A DNA stretch of 29,756 nt from a virus: positions 1 through 29,756 of IMG/VR virus record IMGVR_UViG_3300018424_000147, one strand, 5' to 3'. This document shows, one piece after another, positions 1 to 6,534 of the stretch. Every line of letters begins with the position of its first letter. The first letter of the stretch is position 1. The notes beneath the pieces were generated by a model, which saw nothing but the letters and a program-made list of their open reading frames with translations, was not told where the DNA came from and searched no databases. The position numbers and the translations under genes are program-made.

Positions 1-578
1 AGATCGCACGTAAGCAGAAGCGACGTCTTCACTATGTGTCTAATATCATGGTCGTCTCTGATCCTGCCAATCCTCAGAACGAAGGCAAAGTCTTCCTCTA
101 TGAGTATGGCAAGAAAATCTTTGACAAGATCAATGATCTCATGCACCCCGCTTTTGAAGACGAGGATGCAATCAACCCATTTGATCTGTGGGAAGGTGCC
201 AACTTCCGCCTGCGCATTCGCAAGGTAGAAGGTTATCGTAACTATGACAAGTCTGCATTCGACTCTCCGACTGCTCTGTCTAACGATGACAGCGAACTTG
301 AAACCATTTGGAAACAGGAACATGGTCTTGCCGAGTTCCTCGATCAGAAAAACTTCAAGTCGTACGAAGAGCTGCAGCAGAAGTTGATGCGGGTACTTGG
401 TGGTCTGCAACCTGATAGTGTAGCAGAAGATGTACCATCTGCCTCACCAGCAGCTCCTGAGGTTGCTCCTGCATGGACACCTCCAGCAGCAACAGCAGAA
501 CCAGAGACAACTACAACTACGTCATTTGATGACGATGATGAGTCACTGGATTTCTTTAGGAAGCTTGCTAACGAATAA
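1..578 (+). CDS. 32: gp32 single-stranded DNA-binding protein, C-terminal part (5' end outside window)
   Basis: T4-type gp32 coats single-stranded DNA during replication, recombination and repair and recruits partner proteins. The frame is open from nucleotide 3 with no stop, so the GTG at 36 is not the real start; the gene begins left of the window. The stretch reading NIMVVSDPANPQNEGKVF, followed by YGKKIFDKIN, and later WEGANF plus a Y-x-N-Y-D motif, match the core OB-fold region of T4 gp32 as I recall it. A Pro/Ala/Thr-rich flexible linker (about residues 130-165 of the visible part) leads to an acidic tail containing DDDDESLDFF, the equivalent of the gp32 A-domain that binds polymerase accessory and recombination proteins. 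Three 60-base blocks counted at 43-47% GC, higher than much of the baseplate region. It converges with the minus-strand tail operon and is closed by a terminator. Confidence 0.93.
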   Translation, partial: IARKQKRRLHYVSNIMVVSDPANPQNEGKVFLYEYGKKIFDKINDLMHPAFEDEDAINPFDLWEGANFRLRIRKVEGYRNYDKSAFDSPTALSNDDSELETIWKQEHGLAEFLDQKNFKSYEELQQKLMRVLGGLQPDSVAEDVPSASPAAPEVAPAWTPPAATAEPETTTTTSFDDDDESLDFFRKLANE

Positions 579-592
579 GCTTGGGAAGCTTA
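576..592 (+). other. Small perfect hairpin containing the gp32 stop codon
   Basis: A 7-bp perfect inverted repeat (TAAGCTT and AAGCTTA) flanks a GGG loop. The gp32 stop TAA at 576-578 forms the first bases of the left arm, and the hairpin lies directly before the terminator stem. It could protect the mRNA 3' end or modulate termination; this role is inference. Confidence 0.4.
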
Positions 593-654
593 GGGTCGTA
601 GATCTTCAAAAGCGCGAGTCATGATGTAGCGCGCGGGTCTACGACCCCTTTTTT
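593..654 (+). terminator. Rho-independent terminator after gp32
   Basis: A 10-bp perfect outer stem (593-602 with 638-647) encloses an inner 5-bp stem (612-616 with 630-634). It is followed by C and six T residues at 649-654. The T run is only on the plus-strand side, so it terminates gp32 transcription. The stop codon of the converging tape-measure gene (653-655, minus strand) abuts it. Confidence 0.85.
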
Positions 655-2788
655 ATGTCCTAGATTCTTTGCCTAAAAATGGATCAATAGATCTAAATGT
701 TGGTGTAGCTGAATCTAATTGAGATCTACCACTCGAGCCGGTAGGTGTAGAAACTAATGGATCCTTTTTAATTCTATTCATTACAATAGGTATAATTTTG
801 GCCGCTTCATCACCAACAGAATCTTGAACTATATCAGTAATTTTTGTTTCTATATTGCCTACGGCATCGAGAATAGGCGGAGTAATTTCACTTGTCAATA
901 TTGATTCGATATCTCCCTCAAGTATTGCAGGCATATTTTTTACAATAGTTTCTATAGGTACACCTTCAACTTCTTCAGGCAATATGTCAATAATTTCTGA
1001 AGGCACATCACCTGCAACTAGTTGTTGCATCATATCAGGTGTTAAAAATTGGCCTTCTTGAGCGCTCATCAAACTCGTTGCAAATGATTTTATTTCTTCG
1101 ACTGCACCTGTTTCTTTTTCTTTTTTCTTTCTATTAATAATATTAGTTGTAACAAAGTTATCGATGCTTTCTAAACCCTTATCACCTACAACGTCAAGTA
1201 AAGCTTCATCGAGTGTTCTGCCATACATCGTCTCATAATCATCTTCTAATTTCCATAAAGCTTGTTGTGTATCGATATCTTTAAATGCTGCGATTATTTC
1301 TTTAGGTTCTTCGGCTAAATCAAACATCCCTTCGCCCAACAAATCACCGAGCAACGCTGCTCCTCTCTTGTTACCAAATTTCTCATTCATTTCTTGATCT
1401 GAAGCAACGTCTTCTATTGATTCATTACCCATCATATATTCTACGGCTTCACCAATTTTTTCATCTATTTGTGTATTATCAGCAATCATATTACCAACAC
1501 CTACACCCAGCGCCGCGGCGCCAAGACCTGCGCCGGCTATAGCAAGTACAGGCGCCATGGCCGCGGCACCCGCAGTGGTTGCTACTACAGCGCCCGCAGT
1601 AGCAATTAATCCCGCTGTTCCTAATGATCCGGCGATCAAATCATCTTCAAAATATTTTTCATATCCTTCTATACCAGCTTCTAATGTGTCTAATAGATCT
1701 GATTCTTCTTTAATTTCTGTTTCTTCTTCAGCTTCAGCGGCATCCATTTGATCGATATTATCCATTTGTGCTTCGATCATATCACCCATTTCTTCATCAT
1801 ATACAGGTTCGGCCGCTTCTTCGACTGTCGGATCTGGTGTGACCATATCTACGATGTCATCAGCAAACATAGCTAATCCGCCTAGAGTTGCGGCTTTTAA
1901 AGCTCTTGTTGCAGTTGCTAACATGCCAACACCCACCATGGCAGCACCAGCTTGCGCAGATGTTTTCAAAAATCCTGCTTTAGTTGGTTTATTTTTATTT
2001 TCTACATCTTCTTCATCGCGTCTTCTTTCATTATCTCTTTTTGTCTGAATGTTCAGACCTATCGCTTCTTTCAATGCATCTTTGATTGCTACTAAATTTT
2101 TATTTTGTAAATCGAGTCGCAAACTAATAGCATTCATATCATTGCGCATTGTATCTACAATATCAAACAATATTCCAATTTCTGCAATTTTTGTTGGTAT
2201 CATTGTACCTGCAGCGATGAACGGATAGCCTCCTTCTTCGTCAATCTGAATATCTTCAATAATTTCTATTGTAGCAAGGGTACTTGCTTTTTCTTCATTA
2301 TCTTCTAATTTTATTTGTGAAGCAGAAGTCATTAAAGCATTTAATGCTGCAGCAAATTGAGTAATATTAATAGTAGGATCTTCTTTATGACTAACAGATT
2401 CTTGAGGGATTGGAGCTCCAACAATAGTACCGCTAGCTCCATCGGGAGATGATTCAGAACCTTGACCACCGCCTAACATAGACCCTAAGCCGCCTAATAT
2501 ACTAACACCGCCCAGTGTCTTTGCAATTTTAGATTTAAAACCTGATGCTTTTGTCTGTATTTGTTGTTTTTTGGCGGCTGCTTTTTCTTTTCTGGCCGCT
2601 CGGAGTTCAGCTGCGCGCTTATCTCTATCAGCTTGTTCTTTTTTAGTACGATTGTTTTTGCGATCTGCAGGTTTAGCTGCCGCATCTTTCTTCGGTTTTG
2701 GCTTTTTAGCAGGTTTTTTCTTTTTCAATTTTCTAGCTAATTGAATAAGTTTTTTGGCGCCGCCAGTAATTAAACTTGCTTTACCCAT
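653..2788 (-). CDS. Probable tape-measure / tail-length protein (T4 gp29 position)
   Basis: A 711-residue protein. The N-terminus is very basic (about residues 10-85, runs of Lys/Arg with Pro and Ala). There are Gly-rich hydrophobic stretches near residues 95-107 and two long hydrophobic segments at about 270-310 and 388-434, the second mostly Ala/Gly/Val. The rest is acidic and predicted helical. Tape-measure proteins are typically long, helical and carry hydrophobic segments that enter the host membrane. The position agrees: it directly follows the gp26-type assembly gene and its frameshift extension, and tape-measure genes follow chaperone pairs in most tailed phages. T4 gp29 is 590 residues. 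At about 0.15 nm per residue, 711 residues would span roughly 105 nm, close to a T4-sized tail. The start at 2788 has AGGTG upstream, inside the last codons of the preceding frame, suggesting translational coupling. No clear sequence match to gp29 was recognised, so the function rests on position and composition. Confidence 0.55.
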   Translation of the reverse strand: MGKASLITGGAKKLIQLARKLKKKKPAKKPKPKKDAAAKPADRKNNRTKKEQADRDKRAAELRAARKEKAAAKKQQIQTKASGFKSKIAKTLGGVSILGGLGSMLGGGQGSESSPDGASGTIVGAPIPQESVSHKEDPTINITQFAAALNALMTSASQIKLEDNEEKASTLATIEIIEDIQIDEEGGYPFIAAGTMIPTKIAEIGILFDIVDTMRNDMNAISLRLDLQNKNLVAIKDALKEAIGLNIQTKRDNERRRDEEDVENKNKPTKAGFLKTSAQAGAAMVGVGMLATATRALKAATLGGLAMFADDIVDMVTPDPTVEEAAEPVYDEEMGDMIEAQMDNIDQMDAAEAEEETEIKEESDLLDTLEAGIEGYEKYFEDDLIAGSLGTAGLIATAGAVVATTAGAAAMAPVLAIAGAGLGAAALGVGVGNMIADNTQIDEKIGEAVEYMMGNESIEDVASDQEMNEKFGNKRGAALLGDLLGEGMFDLAEEPKEIIAAFKDIDTQQALWKLEDDYETMYGRTLDEALLDVVGDKGLESIDNFVTTNIINRKKKEKETGAVEEIKSFATSLMSAQEGQFLTPDMMQQLVAGDVPSEIIDILPEEVEGVPIETIVKNMPAILEGDIESILTSEITPPILDAVGNIETKITDIVQDSVGDEAAKIIPIVMNRIKKDPLVSTPTGSSGRSQLDSATPTFRSIDPFLGKESRT

Positions 2789-2790
2789 TA

Positions 2791-3680
2791 TTACACCTGA
2801 TCTGATAATTCATTTTTATTTTTCATCTTTTGTATTTTTTCTTTTATAAAATCTAAATGTAAATCTCTTTCAAATGGAATCATGTTTTCGACTTCAGTTG
2901 TTGAATAATTATGATACTGAGTTATATTAAAAGTCAGTTTGTAGTGCGAATACAAATCTATATAACTCAGTCCAACATAAAAAAATCGTTTAAATTCCTA
3001 AAAACTGTTTTCTTGTCTTTACCGTTACTATTAGTATAGTATACTGTATGCTCGATCTTCGGCAATTGTTGGAAGAATTTTGCAATTTTAGCATATGATT
3101 CTACAGGCAATGCTTCGAGAAATTCGTCTTTTGTTCTTTGATCTTCTAAATCCCAAGCATATGTTTCTTCTTCATCAAAAACATATTCGATGCAATGTTT
3201 TACTAACTCGTATGTAATATCGCTTAACGAAGACAGATTATTGATTCTCTCAGAAATTTTAGGAGTTGGATATTTCATTACCAAACCTGTTACATCATCC
3301 AACATCACAGTTTTAGATATTTCTCCATCTGGATATTTAATTTCTACTTCGTTTAGATCAACTTCTAAATCATACTCGATGCCATCATCGCTATCAACTA
3401 CTTTAAATTTGACAATATTACCAACTGAGACAGCCCGTATTTTAATAAACAAATATTCTAAATCAAATGTAGAACATTTATCGATATCGAAGTCTTCTGA
3501 CACAACACAATTATTAATTACTTGTTTGATTGCGTTGTAGACTTCGTTTGTTTCTCCTGTTTCTTTCGATACTAAAAGAATTTTTTCTTCTTTGACAAGA
3601 AAGGGACGATAAAACAGTTTCTCTCCGGTCGAAGGTAAAGAAATTTCAAAGGATGGAGTTTGAATTTTAGGTAGTGCCAT
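2791..3680 (-). CDS. Predicted -1 frameshift fusion: gp26-type protein with C-terminal extension (tail chaperone 'GT' form)
   Basis: The gp26-type frame stops at 2967-2969, but the -1 frame is open from just after a TAG upstream of the slip site down to a TAA at 2791-2793. A slip at the seven-T run (2979-2985) would add 62 residues after residue 234, giving a 296-residue product. The added segment begins YVGLSYIDLYSHYKL and later contains NMIPFERDLHLDFIKEKIQK. A Tyr/His-rich start followed by a 'MxPFER'-like helix resembles the T-domain style of tail chaperones. There is no ATG near the start of this extension; the only in-frame ATG (2881-2883) would give just 30 residues, so an independent gene is unlikely. 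In lambda and many phages the G and GT products chaperone the tape measure, whose gene begins 3 nt downstream here. This is prediction from layout and not demonstrated. Confidence 0.72.
2916..2971 (-). promoter_or_regulatory. Frameshift-stimulating stem-loop downstream of the slip site
   Basis: On the transcribed minus strand, 2971-2960 pairs perfectly with 2927-2916 (12 bp). Within the loop, a second 6-bp stem (2956-2951 with 2943-2938) closes a 7-nt loop. The stem starts 7 nt after the slippery heptamer, within the 5-9 nt typical of -1 frameshift stimulators. The zero-frame stop codon lies inside the 5' arm. Confidence 0.72.
2967..3680 (-). CDS. 26: gp26-type baseplate hub / tail assembly protein (zero-frame product)
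   Basis: A 237-residue protein resembling the T4 gp26 family (T4 gp26, about 208 residues, is needed for assembly of the central baseplate hub and is not clearly a virion component). The recognisable start is MALPKIQTPSFEISLPSTG, then a segment reading YRPFLVKEEKILL, and later an acidic middle with the 'F-x-L-E-Y-L-F-I-K-I-R' pattern. It is soluble, mixed alpha/beta, without membrane segments. The start at 3680 is preceded by AAAGG at a good distance. It sits between a tube-like protein and the probable tape measure. The seven-T slippery run (2979-2985) four codons before the stop allows a longer frameshifted form, listed separately. Family assignment is from recalled sequence patterns and position. 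Confidence 0.78.
   Translation of the reverse strand: MALPKIQTPSFEISLPSTGEKLFYRPFLVKEEKILLVSKETGETNEVYNAIKQVINNCVVSEDFDIDKCSTFDLEYLFIKIRAVSVGNIVKFKVVDSDDGIEYDLEVDLNEVEIKYPDGEISKTVMLDDVTGLVMKYPTPKISERINNLSSLSDITYELVKHCIEYVFDEEETYAWDLEDQRTKDEFLEALPVESYAKIAKFFQQLPKIEHTVYYTNSNGKDKKTVFRNLNDFFMLD
2979..2985 (-). promoter_or_regulatory. Slippery heptamer T-TTT-TTT for -1 ribosomal frameshifting
   Basis: Minus-strand sequence reads GAT TTT TTT ATG in the zero frame, so the heptamer T TTT TTT permits P- and A-site tRNA-Phe to re-pair one base back. It is the only heptamer of X-XXY-YYZ type I found in the short window where the -1 frame is open and the zero frame has not ended. Confidence 0.72.
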
Positions 3681-3698
3681 ATTATAACCTTTTGTTTA

Positions 3699-4232
3699 TC
3701 AATTAATTGAAAATTTGGTATAACGATAGCTAACATTGACTTTAGCTAATTCGTCATATGAACCCCAAGAAAAATTGATGGGTTCGACAGAAGTAGGAAA
3801 CACCTCTTCGAGATGATATGTTTTGACAGGCGCTTGACTGTTTCTATTATGAATCATAATCATCATATCAAATACATAATCTTTATAGAATAAAGCGCCC
3901 ATTTTTGCATTAGCTTGACCGGGTGCGCCGAAATCGATTATCTTATCGCCCCAATCTTTAAATTGTTTAAGTAATTCACCTTGATCATCAACAGTATGCA
4001 CGACTTGTATTTCTTGAGGATTATATCGATATGGTATATTGTACATTTTACCATTACCATACGGCGAGAAATTATCAACTGAAAGCCACGCTAAACCTGG
4101 TGTTGTGACTGATTCAGCTCGCAAAACAACTTCTCTCCCATTTAGCGGAGTGCCAGTTAAAACAACTTGATACAAAGTGGCGGGCAAACTATCTTTGACT
4201 GTGCTGCGCCAAGAATCTACATTGAATGACAT
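3699..4232 (-). CDS. Tail tube-fold protein (gp19/gp54 type; probable tube initiator or tube subunit)
   Basis: A 177-residue protein with the tail-tube fold shared by T4 gp19, gp48 and gp54. Visible features are an N-terminal LPATLYQVVLTG strand, a central 'T-P-G-L-A-W' loop, then PYRYNPQEIQVVHTVDD leading into a QFKDWGDKI helix. The C-terminal strands run from MIMIHNRNSQAP through EEVFPTSVEPINFSW to VNVSYRYTKF. The end aligns by eye with both T4 gp19 and the tube domain of gp54. The length is close to gp19 (163 residues). Its place among hub and tape-measure genes, away from any sheath gene, favours a baseplate tube initiator (gp54 role), but it could be the main tube subunit. It starts one base after the stop of the upstream gene, with AGAGAAGA as ribosome-binding site. 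Confidence 0.75.
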   Translation of the reverse strand: MSFNVDSWRSTVKDSLPATLYQVVLTGTPLNGREVVLRAESVTTPGLAWLSVDNFSPYGNGKMYNIPYRYNPQEIQVVHTVDDQGELLKQFKDWGDKIIDFGAPGQANAKMGALFYKDYVFDMMIMIHNRNSQAPVKTYHLEEVFPTSVEPINFSWGSYDELAKVNVSYRYTKFSIN

Positions 4233-4233
4233 T

Positions 4234-4836
4234 TTATCTTCTCTGAATTAATTGCTTAGAGTCTTTCCATACGACATTCTGTTTTGATTTTTTAAATCTT
4301 TGTGTGGGTAGCATTAATGCTATATCCCATTCCTCGTATGGAATCCAAAGAAACCGTGATCTTACTTGTGAATTAAGATAACGTTTGACAGTAGGCCTAA
4401 AGTATTTATATTTTGCTGCATTATTTAATAAACTATAGTTTAATCGTAATTTTTTTGATTCACGTATATTATCTTGTCTTTCAATACTGTATAATCTATC
4501 CATTAAACGAGCTCTGAAAATGGGTGGCAAATAATGCAAATTCATGCCGAGAAATCCATCAGTATATTTCTCTAAAACAAAAATCAGAGGAAACATATCA
4601 TAATACGGTAGTTTTTCTTTATGTTTAGGATCATAGAAAAACATATACATTCGACCAACATCGAGTGCCACCATTTTATTATAAGTTCTAGCTCTGTTTC
4701 TTAGCTCGCGACGAGTATTTACATTGCGTACAGCAGAAGCAGTATCTCTGTACCAATCTCTTGCCTCTTCTGAACCTGGTTCAAAGCCTTCGGCTTTCCC
4801 ATCATTTGCAATTTTCTGAAAGATATATGTGGCCAT
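4234..4836 (-). CDS. Conserved T4-like virion/assembly protein of unknown function
   Basis: A 200-residue basic protein rich in Arg, Lys and Tyr. A central segment reads YYDMFPLIFVLEKYTDGF followed by LGMNLHYLPPIFRARLMD; I recall this 'G-x-N-x-H-Y-L-P-P' pattern from uncharacterised proteins of T4-like and jumbo phages. No membrane segment or signal peptide is seen. Its start overlaps the stop of gp4 by one base (TAATG), so the two are translationally coupled, and in T4 gene 4 lies next to gene 2 (DNA end protector). A role in DNA packaging completion, head-tail joining or DNA-end protection is possible from context, but there is no sequence support for gp2 itself. I do not assign a function. 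Confidence 0.7.
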   Translation of the reverse strand: MATYIFQKIANDGKAEGFEPGSEEARDWYRDTASAVRNVNTRRELRNRARTYNKMVALDVGRMYMFFYDPKHKEKLPYYDMFPLIFVLEKYTDGFLGMNLHYLPPIFRARLMDRLYSIERQDNIRESKKLRLNYSLLNNAAKYKYFRPTVKRYLNSQVRSRFLWIPYEEWDIALMLPTQRFKKSKQNVVWKDSKQLIQRR

Positions 4837-5282
4837 TAGAATTTAATGCCTAGTTCTTTTTCGGTGAGTATCATGAATTCCCAGCCTTGTTTCTTACAAA
4901 ACTTTTCAGCTGCGACCCATTTAGATTTATTTATTCCCCATGTCCGCACTTCATATAAATACTTCTTAGTGAGCTTCTTTTGCGGAGTTGGCTCTACGGT
5001 TTCGTGTCTTGGTTTTATTTCCACTACGACCGTATCAAGTTTGCCTTCGCGATTGACTTTCTTTAACCAGAAGTCTGGAAAATATCTGTGCATTCTACCA
5101 TCTATTGGTGATCTATAAGGAATGATTAACTCTTCACTAGCCCATTCTTTTACACTCGGATGATCATCAAGATACTTCATGAAGACTAATTCCCAGCGAC
5201 TTCTATAAATAATATTGGTAGGATCACCGCGATACTTTCGAGGATTTTTTGGTTTAAAAGTTCCTTTATAAGTTTTAGCCAT
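4836..5282 (-). CDS. 4: gp4 head completion protein (PD-(D/E)XK nuclease-like)
   Basis: A 148-residue protein matching T4 gp4 (gp50/gp4, head completion, about 150 residues). Conserved patterns are the N-terminal KPKNPRKYRGDPTNI, the YRSRWE motif, and a nuclease-like core. With E31, D70 in FPDFWLKK, and E88-x-K90 in VVVEIKP, it carries the signature of the PD-(D/E)XK fold (TnsA-like). The C-terminal helix reads INKSKWVAAEKFCKKQGW. It acts on filled heads before tail joining. I chose ATG at 5282 rather than the TTG at 5318, because T4 gp4 also begins just before the K-P-K-N segment and because the longer start would overlap the divergent gp48 gene. No good ribosome-binding site is visible before 5282. 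Its divergent partner starts 22 nt away. Confidence 0.88.
   Translation of the reverse strand: MAKTYKGTFKPKNPRKYRGDPTNIIYRSRWELVFMKYLDDHPSVKEWASEELIIPYRSPIDGRMHRYFPDFWLKKVNREGKLDTVVVEIKPRHETVEPTPQKKLTKKYLYEVRTWGINKSKWVAAEKFCKKQGWEFMILTEKELGIKF
5204..5211 (+). promoter_or_regulatory. Candidate T4-type late promoter (TATAAATA) for the baseplate operon
   Basis: An exact copy of the T4 late -10 element TATAAATA lies on the plus strand about 93 nt before the gp48 start, inside gp4 and antisense to it. It is correctly oriented and is the closest perfect match upstream of the long plus-strand operon. Exact matches also occur by chance in AT-rich DNA, so location is the main support. Confidence 0.5.
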
Positions 5283-5304
5283 ACATTTATATATAGGAAA
5301 CCAC

Positions 5305-6534
5305 ATGGCAATTGACAAAACTTCACTAAATTCTATTGGACCATTAGCTGGTCAATTAAAAAGCAATCTTTCTTCTATAGAAAAAACTCAAATGGCCGCT
5401 GTAAAAAATATCGGTTCATCTCTGACGTCAAATCCTGGCGTTATCAATGGAGATGTTAGCGGGACTATTTCACGCGCCACAAATAGTCAAAAATCGATGT
5501 TAGAGTTAGGTACTACATTAGCCGCCAAATTAAATGGTGCCGGCGCTATACCAAAAACATCGAGCGATGCATTGATACCAGCTGTTGTCAATTCTGTTCA
5601 AGAAAAAACTAAATTACCTGGTTTGTTTCCTAAAAACCCGGTTGATATGAATATTGCTAGCAACCGAGTACCTGATCCATATAAGACAAGTCCGCAAGAA
5701 AGAATAAAGAAAAAGAAAGAACGATTATTAGGTAGAGAAGATTACCGTTATGATGGTTTAGATTATCCGCCAGATTTAAAACAAAATGCAGCAGCGCATC
5801 TCGAACTTCAGTTCCATCGTTATGAGCGCCCTTCACCCACAGAATCCGGAAAAACAGCACTCGATGAGACTGTTAGATTACCGATACCTGAAGCTTTTAA
5901 TGTATCACACGGCATTAGATATGAAGAAAGAGATACCGGTGTGTTGGGTGAAATGGCTCAGACAACCGCTGGTCAAAGTCTTGCAGCTGGCATGAGATCG
6001 ATGAGAGATGGTAAAGAAGTAGATGCAGGACAATTGATATCGAGTATGGGGGAAAATTTCAAAGAAGATGCAGCTAATGTATTAAAAAGCGCAGCATTTT
6101 TAAAATTAGTTGATTCAGAACCAGTTTTGGGCGGTATTGCTGGTCAAATGGCTGGTACTATACCAAATCCTCATCCTTCTGTATTTTTTAAAGGTTTAGA
6201 TTTACGAGAATTTGATTGGAGCTGGAAATTTGTACCGAGATCTGCCGAAGAAGCCGCTGTATTAGATAAAGTTTTAAGATATATCAAAGAAAAAATATTG
6301 CCAGTAAATGCCAATACATTTATTGATTATCCACATTTAGTACAGCCTGTAGTAATGCCAGAAGACGGACTATGGGGTAAATTTAAAAAATGTGCAGTAA
6401 AAAACTTTAGTATAAACTTTTCCGACGAAGGTACTTCTGCATTTTTTCAAAATGGGAAACCCGTTTCTATTAGATGTAATATGAGAATACAAGAAGTAGA
6501 AATGTTTGTATCTAGAACTGAGGGTGGATCATGA
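5305..6534 (+). CDS. 48: gp48-type baseplate tail-tube cap protein
   Basis: A 409-residue protein (T4 gp48 is about 364). T4 gp48 caps the hub and, with gp54, initiates tube polymerisation. The first 115 residues are Ser/Ala-rich and predicted flexible or helical. A basic stretch follows (KKKKERLLGREDYRYDGLDYP, split around residues 134-154). The C-terminal half contains the tube-like domain: NPHPSVFFKGLDLREFDW near residue 287, a following F-V-P-R-S-A-x-E-A helix, and a final strand ending VEMFVSRT. This pattern, 'NPxxxVxFKGxxxRxFxxxxxFxP', is shared by gp48/gp54-class proteins. A ribosome-binding site (AGGAAA at 5295-5300) fixes the ATG at 5305. The stop overlaps the gp53 start by 4 nt (ATGA). 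gp54 is the alternative assignment. Confidence 0.8.
   Translation: MAIDKTSLNSIGPLAGQLKSNLSSIEKTQMAAVKNIGSSLTSNPGVINGDVSGTISRATNSQKSMLELGTTLAAKLNGAGAIPKTSSDALIPAVVNSVQEKTKLPGLFPKNPVDMNIASNRVPDPYKTSPQERIKKKKERLLGREDYRYDGLDYPPDLKQNAAAHLELQFHRYERPSPTESGKTALDETVRLPIPEAFNVSHGIRYEERDTGVLGEMAQTTAGQSLAAGMRSMRDGKEVDAGQLISSMGENFKEDAANVLKSAAFLKLVDSEPVLGGIAGQMAGTIPNPHPSVFFKGLDLREFDWSWKFVPRSAEEAAVLDKVLRYIKEKILPVNANTFIDYPHLVQPVVMPEDGLWGKFKKCAVKNFSINFSDEGTSAFFQNGKPVSIRCNMRIQEVEMFVSRTEGGS

Noticed and set aside
36-578. GTG at 36 as the start of a complete 180-residue gene
   Set aside because: The frame is open to the window edge and the upstream codons fit gp32; the protein would otherwise begin in the middle of the OB-fold.
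2794-2883. Independent 30-residue gene starting at the ATG at 2883 (minus strand)
   Set aside because: Too short, with no clear ribosome-binding site, and it ignores the open frame, slip site and stem upstream that explain the region better.
4403-4410. TATAAATA on the minus strand inside the 200-residue gene, upstream of the tube-like gene
   Set aside because: It encodes conserved-looking K-Y-K-Y codons within a coupled operon. In DNA this AT-rich several exact copies are expected by chance, and no gap or leader supports it.
4954-4961. TATAAATA on the plus strand inside gp4
   Set aside because: Antisense and about 350 nt from the nearest plus-strand start, with a better-placed copy at 5204. 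Treated as chance.
5283-5318. TTG at 5318 as the gp4 start
   Set aside because: It would add 12 residues not matching T4 gp4 and overlap the divergent gp48 coding region.
5305-6534. Apparent excess of TCGA/CTCG strings as a restriction or modification signal
   Set aside because: I counted about six TCGA in this gene against about four expected from composition, which is not convincing.
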